NCBI RefSeq assembly: GCF_900091595.1
Contig: NZ_FMCW01000034.1
Coordinates: 1 to 39,234 of the forward strand
DNA: 39,234 nt
Source: Micromonospora haikouensis
Lineage (GTDB): Bacteria; Actinomycetota; Actinomycetes; Mycobacteriales; Micromonosporaceae
Direction: 5' to 3'
Below the pieces are notes generated by a model, which did no database searches, was not told the origin of the DNA, and saw only the letters and a list, made by a program, of their open reading frames with translations. A program made the translations under genes and the position numbers. This document shows, in pieces, positions 33,005 through 39,234 of this stretch (its first letter is position 1; the number at the start of each line of letters is the position of its first letter).

Positions 33005-35767
33005 GTGCCGCAGATGTCCCCGGACCGAGGCGACAGACTGGCCGAATACGGTGCGCGGGCCACCGTCCATCCTCCCCACGACCCGCCCCGACGCCGTAGG
33101 CCGCTGTCCCGTTCCCTGACCAGCGCCGCCCGCGTCGCTATCGGTGCCGGATTCTTCCTGGCGGGAGTACCGGCGCTGTTGTGGGTCGTCGGCGGCAACC
33201 CGCTGCGACGGCTACCGGCGTGGTCGCAGATCCCGGACTGGTTCGAACGGTCCAGCGGACGGTTCACCCCGGATGTCCTCATCGGCGCGGCCCTCTGGGC
33301 GATGTGGCTGCTGTGGGGCGTCTTCGCGCTGCTCCTGCTCGCCGAGATCCTCGCCGGGCTGACCCGGTGGCGCGTTCCCGCGCTCAGGCTGCCGGCCCCG
33401 CTGCACCGGCTCGTGTTCGGCCTGGCCGGCACTGCCGCGCTCGCCGTCACCTCCGCCGGCCCGCTCGGCCGCGTGGCGAACCCGGACCCGCCGTCCACGC
33501 CCGTCGCCGCCGCAGAGCACGCCGATGTTCCCCGGCAGGCCGCCGCCCGTGGACCCGCCATCATCCTGGTCGCCGAGCAGCGCTACCTGTACACGGTCGA
33601 GCGGCACGACACCCTGTCCAAGGTCGCCAAAGACTGGCTCGGCGACGCCAACCGGTGGCCGCAGATCTGCAGCCTGAACAAGCACCGCCACTTTCCCGGC
33701 GTCGGCGGCACCCTGCGCGACTGCGACCTCATCTACCCCGGCTGGGAACTGCGCCTGCCCGCCGACGCCCGCCCACCACACACCGCCACGCCCGCCAGAC
33801 CACCCAAGCCGCCACCGGCGACGCCGTCCCGACCTACGACGCCATCGGCATCGCCGAGTGCCGACCCGGACAGGCCGGACGCCACCACACCACCGCCGAC
33901 CACCGAGGGACCGGCAGCCGTCCCCAGCGCCACACCCTCGGCCGCAGCGAGTACGTCCGCCTCAACGCCGACCACATCCTCGACGACTGCCGACCTCACC
34001 TCGTCGCCGGTCACGCCGACAAACCCCGACACCCACAACCCGGCGGTGGCAACCGATCAGGACGGAGTGCAGCTGCCGGGAGGCGACTGGCTGCCCTGGT
34101 CGCTCGCCGTTGCGATCAGCGCCGCCGCCACTCTGGTCTGGCTCCAACGCCGACGCCGCTACACCGGTGAACCCGACACCGATCCACCCGCCGAACTCCC
34201 GCCGCCCGTGGTGCAGGTACGCCGCGCCGTGACTGCCCGCCACCCCGGACCCCCGAACCCGGGCGCCGACGATAACGAGCCGTCGACGCTCGTACCCGAA
34301 CTCGCGTCGCTACCGACCGGCGGAAACGGCATCGTCGGCGACGGTGCGCACGCCGTAGCCCGCGCCGCTCTCGTCGCGGCCCTGGCCACCGGCAACCCAC
34401 ACCACCCCAATGCCCGTGGCGAAGTCATCATCGACACCGCCACCCTGGCCACCCTCCTGGGCCCCGACGCCACCGCCCTCGCACCATGGCCACGGTTGCA
34501 CACCACCGCAGACCTCGACGACGCGCTCACCGCGGTCGAGGCCCGACTCCTGCGCCGCAGCCGCATCCTCGACGAACACACGCTGACCGACCTGGACACC
34601 CCACGCCAACAGGCCCCCGACAAGGAACCCCTGCCGCCGGTCGTGCTCATTACCAGGGCTCCGTCCGCGGCCACCTCCACCCGGGCCGCGACCGTGCTCA
34701 CCCTCGGCGGCAACCTCAACGTGTCCGCCGTGCTGCTCGGCGAATGGACGCCCGGCACCACCATCGACGTCACCTCAGACGGCCACACCACGCTCGCCTC
34801 CGGATCGGCGACCGAGCCGATCCCGCCGCGCCTGCCCGTACTCGGCACCCACACCGCCCTCGGGATCCTCACGACCCTGCGCGAGGCCCACATCGGTGAA
34901 CCCACCACATTCCCGTCATCCGCCGAGCCGGTCCCGACGGTCCCACTGCAGGCCAGCCGAACCGAGACCACGTCTGTCGACCGTCCCGCACCGATAACCG
35001 CAGCCGCCGAAACCGACACCATCGGCAAGGCGCGGCTGCGGGTCCTCGGACCGCCGCGGATCGACGACATCACCCACCCCGGCCGACCGCTGCGCGCCAA
35101 GGCCCTCGAACTCGCCGTGTTCCTGGCCTGCCACCCCGACGGAGTCACCACCCGCGAGATCGGCGAGTACCTCGAACCCGACGCCCGTATCAGCCAAGCC
35201 GACCAGCGCGTCCACACGAACGTCAGCAACCTCCGACACGTCCTCGCCCGTGCCGCCACCCCCAACACGAAGAACGCCTACGTCGTCAAGAGCGCCGGAC
35301 GTTACCGGCTCGACCCCACCACCGTCGACATCGACGTCTGGACCCTGCGGGACCTCATGCGCACCGCCACCATCGCCACCGGCCCACGCCGCCGCGAACT
35401 GCTCACCACCGCCTGCGACCTCTACACCGCACCCCTGGCGGACAGCCAAGACTACGAATGGCTCCCACCCCACCGGGAAACCGTGCGCCGCTGGGCAACC
35501 GAGGCCCACCTCCTACTCGCCGACGACCTCATCCACACAGACCCACAGGCCGCATCCGACCTGCTCGACAGGGCCATCGCACTGGACCGCTACAACGAGG
35601 CCCTCTACACCCGCGCCATGCACGCCCGCCACGCCCTCAGCGACACCGACGGCATCCGAATCCTTTTCCGTGCCCTGACCACAGCACTGACCGACCTTGA
35701 CGCCGAACCCCAGGAAGCCACCATCACCCTCGCCAACAGGCTCCGGAGCAACCTCGCTGGCAAGTGA
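33005..35767 (+). CDS. Transmembrane LysM and winged-helix/BTAD regulator
   Basis: A 920-residue protein. After a basic N-terminus there are three membrane segments (about 42-62, 91-118, 136-152), then a LysM domain (about 194-251, LYTVERHDTLSKVAKDWLGD and LIYPGWELRLP), a 110-residue Pro/Thr/Ser stalk, and a fourth membrane segment (about 362-384) followed by RRRRY. The C-terminal half is soluble: a region of unknown fold (about 430-660), an OmpR-like winged helix (about 674-770, LRVLGPPRIDDI) and a BTAD helical domain to the end, as in SARP/AfsR regulators. Topology puts LysM outside and the DNA-binding part inside, so it could sense peptidoglycan and act on transcription; that is inference. 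GTG 33005 follows GGGAGGGG. Confidence 0.85.
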   Translation: MPQMSPDRGDRLAEYGARATVHPPHDPPRRRRPLSRSLTSAARVAIGAGFFLAGVPALLWVVGGNPLRRLPAWSQIPDWFERSSGRFTPDVLIGAALWAMWLLWGVFALLLLAEILAGLTRWRVPALRLPAPLHRLVFGLAGTAALAVTSAGPLGRVANPDPPSTPVAAAEHADVPRQAAARGPAIILVAEQRYLYTVERHDTLSKVAKDWLGDANRWPQICSLNKHRHFPGVGGTLRDCDLIYPGWELRLPADARPPHTATPARPPKPPPATPSRPTTPSASPSADPDRPDATTPPPTTEGPAAVPSATPSAAASTSASTPTTSSTTADLTSSPVTPTNPDTHNPAVATDQDGVQLPGGDWLPWSLAVAISAAATLVWLQRRRRYTGEPDTDPPAELPPPVVQVRRAVTARHPGPPNPGADDNEPSTLVPELASLPTGGNGIVGDGAHAVARAALVAALATGNPHHPNARGEVIIDTATLATLLGPDATALAPWPRLHTTADLDDALTAVEARLLRRSRILDEHTLTDLDTPRQQAPDKEPLPPVVLITRAPSAATSTRAATVLTLGGNLNVSAVLLGEWTPGTTIDVTSDGHTTLASGSATEPIPPRLPVLGTHTALGILTTLREAHIGEPTTFPSSAEPVPTVPLQASRTETTSVDRPAPITAAAETDTIGKARLRVLGPPRIDDITHPGRPLRAKALELAVFLACHPDGVTTREIGEYLEPDARISQADQRVHTNVSNLRHVLARAATPNTKNAYVVKSAGRYRLDPTTVDIDVWTLRDLMRTATIATGPRRRELLTTACDLYTAPLADSQDYEWLPPHRETVRRWATEAHLLLADDLIHTDPQAASDLLDRAIALDRYNEALYTRAMHARHALSDTDGIRILFRALTTALTDLDAEPQEATITLANRLRSNLAGK

Positions 35768-35785
35768 GCACCACCGGGAGCGGAA

Positions 35786-35803
35786 CCGCCCTAGGTAGGG
35801 CGG
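35786..35803. promoter_or_regulatory. Palindrome CCGCCCTA-GG-TAGGGCGG
   Basis: A perfect 8-base inverted repeat with GG centre, 18 bases after the LysM-BTAD stop. It may be its terminator, but its core CCTAGGTAGG also matches the two PadR-type operators 100 bases downstream, so it may be a third operator. Confidence 0.55.
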
Positions 35804-35888
35804 TGCTACATCGAAAGGGCGGCATCGGCCACTAGGCCCCCCGCAGTTTCCAGGCCAGAGCCCGCTCGCCGTCGTCCCGACCTCGGAT

Positions 35889-35926
35889 CTACCTAAGTAG
35901 ACAGCATCCCGCTACCTAGGTAGAGT
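35889..35926 (+). promoter_or_regulatory. Leaderless padR promoter with two palindromic operators
   Basis: TAGACA (35898-35903), a 17-base spacer, TAGAGT (35921-35926), then 6 bases to the ATG at 35933. CTACCTAAGTAG (35889-35900) overlaps the -35 and CTACCTAGGTAG (35912-35923) overlaps the -10; their centres are 23 bases apart, about two helical turns. This is the layout of an autorepressed promoter. Confidence 0.75.
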
Positions 35927-35932
35927 TTGCCT

Positions 35933-36274
35933 ATGACTACGGGACCACGCCTCACCGCGCAGACGGTGGCGGTGGTACGCGCGCTGCTGACCGAGCCGAC
36001 AAAGGCTCGCTGGGGGCGCGACATCGCCGCCGAGACGGGACTGAAGTCTGGCAGCCTGCACCCGATCCTGGCCCGCCTGGAACAGGCGGGGTGGGTGGAG
36101 AGCTACTGGGAGGACCCAGCTGAGCATGAGGAGGCCGGCCGGCCCCGCCGCCGCTACTACCGATTCACTCCTGACGGAGCTGTAACGGCGCGCCTCGCGC
36201 TCGCCGAAGCCAGCCAGTCCGCCGCTCGCACCCCCGCGCTCAGCAGGCTGCGCCCGCAGCCGGGTTGCCAGTGA
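35933..36274 (+). CDS. PadR family transcriptional regulator
   Basis: A 113-residue protein with the PadR winged-helix domain only: VVRALLTEPTKARWGRDIAAETGLKSGSLHPILARLEQAGWV, then the wing PRRRYYRFTPDGAV. The C-terminal dimerising domain of longer PadR proteins is reduced to about 25 residues. It probably represses its own operon through the CTACCTAGGTAG sites. ATG 35933 is the first base or so of a leaderless transcript; TTG 35927 is an unlikely alternative. A membrane-protein gene follows 14 bases later, the usual partner of this PadR subgroup. Confidence 0.92.
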   Translation: MTTGPRLTAQTVAVVRALLTEPTKARWGRDIAAETGLKSGSLHPILARLEQAGWVESYWEDPAEHEEAGRPRRRYYRFTPDGAVTARLALAEASQSAARTPALSRLRPQPGCQ

Positions 36275-36288
36275 GGACGGAAACCGAG

Positions 36289-36867
36289 ATGGCATTCAGC
36301 AGCAACCGCGAAGACTGCTCACTCGGAGCGCTTGCCGACAACCTACCGCCGGTTGTCGACGGCCCCAGCGCTGTCGGTGTCGTCGCTTCCCGCAAGCGCC
36401 CCACCCTCATCGAGGTCGTCTTCCTCTTCGCCGGCGTCGTCACCTGCGTCTATGACATCGCGCTCCTCCGCACCATCGGCTTCTTTGTCACCACCATCAC
36501 CACCGGCTTCTATGCCACCACCGCCATCGGCTTTGCCCCCACCACCGCCCACTCTGCCACCGCCACCGACCTCCGCTTCGCCGTTATCAGCAACGCCGCT
36601 CTCGCCGTTCTTGGCGGCTTTACCGTCGCCGGCCCGAGGCGTATTGCAGGAGCTGGCATCGCGATGCTGTTGCGCGGCGCGGCGGGGTTATTGCCGGGGT
36701 CGGCGGTGTCCCGGTACCGCGAGGAGTGGACGGGGGAGCTGTACGACCTGGGTTCCGAGGGTGCGCCGTGGTGGAGTCGCGTCGGGTACATCCTCGGGAT
36801 CCTGCTGTTCAGCGCGCCGAGGCTGGCGGTCGGGTTGCGTCTGAGAGGGGAGCGGTCCCGTGCCTGA
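36289..36867 (+). CDS. PadR-linked membrane protein
   Basis: A 192-residue protein with three membrane segments in its first half (about 40-62, 64-85 and 98-118; LIEVVFLFAGVVTCVYDIALL first), a cytoplasmic loop with SRYREEWTGELYDL, and a last segment near 165-185. The RY-x2-EW-x2-EL pattern is common in small membrane proteins encoded beside PadR regulators in actinobacteria. Function unknown. The segment FFVTTITTGFYATTAIGFAPTT is unusually Thr-rich. ATG 36289 was chosen with GAGGA 11 bases upstream; GTG 36271, overlapping the padR stop, would add six residues. It overlaps the next gene by 8 bases. Confidence 0.7.
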   Translation: MAFSSNREDCSLGALADNLPPVVDGPSAVGVVASRKRPTLIEVVFLFAGVVTCVYDIALLRTIGFFVTTITTGFYATTAIGFAPTTAHSATATDLRFAVISNAALAVLGGFTVAGPRRIAGAGIAMLLRGAAGLLPGSAVSRYREEWTGELYDLGSEGAPWWSRVGYILGILLFSAPRLAVGLRLRGERSRA

Positions 36868-37054
36868 GTGGGTTCCGGTCACGCTCGTGTTGGTCTACGC
36901 CGGCATGGTGGTCCTGATGGCCTTGGCCAGTGTGTTCAGCGAGACCGAGCCCCGCCGCGACGCCGCCTACAAGGTGCTGCGGGTGATGCTGCCCTGGGGT
37001 GCGGTCAGCGTGGCCGCGCACGCGATCGTCAGCTACGCCATCACGGGTATGTAG
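36860..37054 (+). CDS. Small two-pass membrane protein
   Basis: A 64-residue protein with two membrane segments (PVTLVLVYAGMVVLMALASVF and VMLPWGAVSVAAHAIVSYAI) joined by a charged loop (SETEPRRDAAYKV). Start GTG 36860 overlaps the end of the previous gene by 8 bases, and AGAGGGG precedes it. It is the last gene of the PadR operon, before a strong terminator. No family recognised. Confidence 0.7.
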   Translation: MPEWVPVTLVLVYAGMVVLMALASVFSETEPRRDAAYKVLRVMLPWGAVSVAAHAIVSYAITGM

Positions 37055-37063
37055 CGCGCCGAT

Positions 37064-37102
37064 CCGCGAGGGTGCGCGCCAGCCCGGCGTGCACCCTCGC
37101 GG
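37064..37102 (+). terminator. Hairpin terminator of the PadR operon
   Basis: A perfect 12-base stem CCGCGAGGGTGC (37064-37075) / GCACCCTCGCGG (37091-37102) with a 15-base loop, 9 bases after the stop. Confidence 0.8.
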
Positions 37103-37370
37103 ACCTGGTCCGGTGGGTGATTCCGCAGAATCGCTCCGGCCTCAAGATCACGCGGTCATGCCTCCATGACTGATCTTATCGAGGTATGGAGATGTCGGAC
37201 CCGGATCGTGTCCGGCGTGCGATGTACGGCACCGCGCGGGTCGTTGCACTCGTACGCCTGGCAGTGCGGCACGGTCCGCTGGACCGACAGCGCCTGGTGT
37301 GCGATGTCTGCCTTCGGACTCTGGACTGTCCGATGTGGTTCGGGTGGCGATGGTGGCTGATGATGTGGTC
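37103..37370. other. Upstream region of the NLR-like pair
   Basis: No convincing gene. A frame from ATG 37186 (MEMSDPDRVRRAMYGTARVV, with CDVCLRTLDC further on) stays open into the next gene in another frame. Its codon use is moderate and it could be a short separate gene or chance. GATTC-cgca-GAATC forms a small hairpin near 37120. The promoter for the downstream pair must lie here, but I cannot identify it. Confidence 0.4.
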
Positions 37371-37673
37371 ATGGGTTCGCGACGCTGGGTGGTCATCGGG
37401 GTGGGTGGGGTGGTCGCTGCCGGGTTGGTGGTGGCGGCGGTGGTGTTTGGTTTGCAGGGGGTGGAGGTGGCCAGTTGGCTGGCCGGGGCCGCGGGCTTCG
37501 TGGTCGCGGTGGCCGCCCTCGTGCTGGCCCCTTCGGGAGGCCCGGCTGCGGCACCGACGCCGCCCGCTGCGGTGACACCGCCGGCGGCGGGGCCGGGGTC
37601 GGTCACCGTGCGGGGTGATCTCACGGGGATCGCCTCGACGGGCGACAACGCGACGAACACCCAGCACCGGTGA
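37371..37673 (+). CDS. Small two-TM protein with C-terminal NLR-shared motif (candidate effector)
   Basis: A 100-residue protein: MGSRR, then two hydrophobic segments (about 6-28, WVVIGVGGVVAAGLVVAAVV; about 34-53, SWLAGAAGFVVAVAALVLA), a Pro/Ala linker (about 55-75), and a C-terminal stretch GSVTVRGDLTGIASTGDNAT running into NTQHR. The last 15 residues repeat almost exactly at residues 41-54 of the next protein. The GTG of that gene overlaps this stop (GTGA), so the two are made together. Small membrane proteins with a C-terminal signalling motif are known as pore-forming effectors of NLR-type receptors; here that role is inference. ATG 37350 (MVADDVVMGSRRW) is an alternative start. Confidence 0.65.
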   Translation: MGSRRWVVIGVGGVVAAGLVVAAVVFGLQGVEVASWLAGAAGFVVAVAALVLAPSGGPAAAPTPPAAVTPPAAGPGSVTVRGDLTGIASTGDNATNTQHR

Positions 37674-39234
37674 GGTGGTTTCGACGCGGCCGGGTTGCCC
37701 CTTTGCCCGTTGATCCCGCGCCGCTGACGCCGGTGGGTGATCCCGCTGTGCCGAGCGGGTCGGGCTCGATTACGGCGGGCAGCGTTCCCGGTATCGCCTC
37801 CACGGGCCCCCATGCGACCAATACCCAGCACGTGACGGTGGTGCCGGCGGAGGGGTTGGTCGCTCCGGAAGATGTGCCTGCACCGGCTGGGCTGGTGAAC
37901 CTGCCGGTGCGGCTGCGGCTGTTCGTGGGTCGTGAGGATGCGCTGGGCTGGCTGGACTCGGCGGCTCAGGATCCGGGTGTGGTGGTCGTGCAGGCGGTCC
38001 ACGGGCTCGGCGGTATCGGTAAGAGCACCCTGGTCGCACGGTGGGCGGCAACCCACCGCGACCAGCACCGCCCGATCTGGTGGATCACCGCGGACAGTCC
38101 CGCCGCTCTCGACGCCGGCCTGGTCGCCCTGACCGTCGCGCTGCAACCAGCCCTCGCGGCTCTGCCGTCACCGTCCCTGCGGGAATGGGCCGTACGCTGG
38201 CTGGCCTGCCACGACGGATGGCTGCTCATCCTGGACAACGTCACCGATCCCGCCCACATCGCCGATCTGGTGGGCCGGCTGCCCGGGGGGCGGATCCTGG
38301 TGACCAGCCGTCGCGCCACCGGCTGGCCCGACATCGTGACCCCGCTGCGCCTGGACGTCCTCGAACCCGGCCAGGCGGTCGCCCTGCTCACCGCGATCGT
38401 GTCCCAGGGCGGCGGTGTCATCGACCCCGCAGGCGCTGCCGCCCTGTGCGTCGAGTTGGGCCATCTGCCGCTGGCGGTGGAACAGGCCGGCGCCTACCTG
38501 GCCCAGACCCGGACCAGCGTCGGTGACTATCTGCGGCTGCTCGCGCAGCATCCCGCCGCCATGTATCGCGACGGTGAGGAAGGCCGGGCTGCCGAACGGA
38601 CGATCGCCCGGGTCTGGCAGGTCACCCTCGACGCCCTCGCTGACGATCCTCTGCCCGGACGGCTGCTGCGGGCCCTGGCCTGGTACGCGCCGGAAGCCGT
38701 CCCCCGCAGCCTGTGGCACCACCTCGGCGACGGCGCGGGGGAACCGGCGGTGACGCGGGCGGTCGGCCGGCTGGCCGCGTACAACATGCTCAGCATCGAC
38801 CCCGCCACCCGGGCCGTCACCGTGCACCGGCTCGTCCAGGCCGTCGCCCGCACACCCGACCCCGACGACCCGCACCGCCAACCCGACGACATCACCACCG
38901 CCCGCACCGCCGCCACGATCGCCCTGACCACCGCGCTGCCCGACGACTGGCGCGACCCCACCACCTGGCCGACGTGGCGCACCCTGGTGCCCCACGTCGA
39001 CGTGCTCGTCTCCCAGACCAGAGCACACGCCACCGACAGCGACCGCGTAGCCCAGGCCCACCTGCTCAACGCGACCAGCCTGTTCCTGCTCGACCAGGGA
39101 AACCTCCCTCACGCCATCGCCTACCTTAAGCAGGCCCTTGCCGATCGACGGCGGGTGCTCGGCAACGACCACCCCGACACGCTGGCCTCGGTCAACAACC
39201 TCGCCGGCGCCTACGACTCGGCGGGGGACTTGGG
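37670..39234 (+). CDS. NB-ARC/TPR NLR-like STAND NTPase (3' partial)
   Basis: The frame is open to the right edge; 521 residues are visible. The N-terminal 55 residues are short and disordered with GSITAGSVPGIASTGPHATN (shared motif at 41-54). The STAND NTPase has VGRE near 78, Walker A GLGGIGKST (112-120), Walker B LLILDN (185-190), GGRILVTSRR, GHLPLAVEQAG (264-274) and VHRLVQAVAR as the MHD-like end. A helical region follows, then kinesin-light-chain-type TPRs (HPDTLASVNNLAGAYDSAGD at the edge). Such proteins sense ligands through repeats and oligomerise to trigger effectors, often in phage defence. It lacks its own N-terminal effector domain, consistent with the separate upstream protein doing that job. 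Confidence 0.9.
   Translation, partial: MRWFRRGRVAPLPVDPAPLTPVGDPAVPSGSGSITAGSVPGIASTGPHATNTQHVTVVPAEGLVAPEDVPAPAGLVNLPVRLRLFVGREDALGWLDSAAQDPGVVVVQAVHGLGGIGKSTLVARWAATHRDQHRPIWWITADSPAALDAGLVALTVALQPALAALPSPSLREWAVRWLACHDGWLLILDNVTDPAHIADLVGRLPGGRILVTSRRATGWPDIVTPLRLDVLEPGQAVALLTAIVSQGGGVIDPAGAAALCVELGHLPLAVEQAGAYLAQTRTSVGDYLRLLAQHPAAMYRDGEEGRAAERTIARVWQVTLDALADDPLPGRLLRALAWYAPEAVPRSLWHHLGDGAGEPAVTRAVGRLAAYNMLSIDPATRAVTVHRLVQAVARTPDPDDPHRQPDDITTARTAATIALTTALPDDWRDPTTWPTWRTLVPHVDVLVSQTRAHATDSDRVAQAHLLNATSLFLLDQGNLPHAIAYLKQALADRRRVLGNDHPDTLASVNNLAGAYDSAGDL

Larger units (their letters stand above)
28284..39234. mobile_element. Integrated element at tRNA-Pro, right end beyond window
   Basis: From the tRNA 3' end onward the content changes to accessory genes: integrase and excisionase-like protein next to the tRNA, an irregular 1-kb non-coding stretch, then a Hsp70-like/LysM-BTAD pair, a PadR operon and an NLR-like pair. 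The tRNA 3' sequence (ggttcgaatccggccgtccc) is not repeated up to 39234, so the second attachment site lies outside. No replication, conjugation or phage structural gene is visible, so whether it is an AICE, a phage remnant or a defence-type island is open. The exact left boundary lies inside the tRNA 3' half. Confidence 0.7.

Noticed and set aside
37186..37575. 129-codon frame with a Cys-rich segment
   Set aside because: It runs through the two-TM gene in another frame and becomes Trp/Arg-rich there, which is typical of a shadow; only the first 60 codons could be real.
28284..39234. Second attachment site for the element
   Set aside because: The tRNA-Pro T-arm and acceptor sequence does not recur up to the right edge; gttcgaacgg near 33241 matches only 7 bases and is inside a gene.

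Overview
The window is very GC-rich actinobacterial DNA with strong third-position GC, GTG/TTG starts and many 4-base gene overlaps. Gene order and protein similarity suggest a Micromonosporaceae member (Micromonospora-like). The family assignment is inference from recall of those proteomes, not a search.

Bases 1-27572 are a conserved chromosomal backbone. The order TPR protein, HAD phosphatase, small protein, tlyA, nadK, recN, steA, mctB/steB, pyrG, NUDIX, xerD, parA, scpA, scpB, rluB, cmk, der parallels Mycobacterium tuberculosis Rv1691-Rv1713. Two sets of genes interrupt that order here. An envelope block (MraY/WecA-like protein, murJ, GT4 glycosyltransferase, large membrane protein; 9807-16039) lies between steB and pyrG. 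A TM2 gene and ald lie between the NUDIX gene and xerD. The backbone therefore groups rRNA modification (tlyA, rluB), NAD(P) and nucleotide supply (nadK, pyrG, cmk), DNA repair (recN), chromosome segregation (xerD, parA, scpAB), division and envelope building (steAB, murJ), and ribosome assembly (der).

Bases 27573-28209 are a gene-poor stretch leading to a complete tRNA-Pro(GGG) gene with its own terminator. From the tRNA 3' end to the right edge the DNA is an integrated accessory element: a tyrosine integrase pointing at the tRNA, an excisionase-like HTH protein, about 1 kb with no recognisable gene but several hairpins, then cargo. Only one boundary is inside the window.

The cargo has three modules. 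(1) A divergent pair: a membrane protein with a degenerate Hsp70-like head, facing a multi-pass protein with a predicted external LysM domain and a cytoplasmic winged-helix/BTAD domain. (2) A PadR regulator with palindromic operators over a leaderless promoter, followed by two small membrane proteins. (3) A 100-residue two-TM protein overlapping an NB-ARC/TPR (NLR-like) NTPase that runs off the window. The C-terminus of the small protein and the N-terminus of the NTPase share a nearly identical motif, GIASTG-x2-ATNTQH. This is the arrangement expected of a receptor-effector pair signalling through a shared amyloid-type motif, and it is the most interesting system here.
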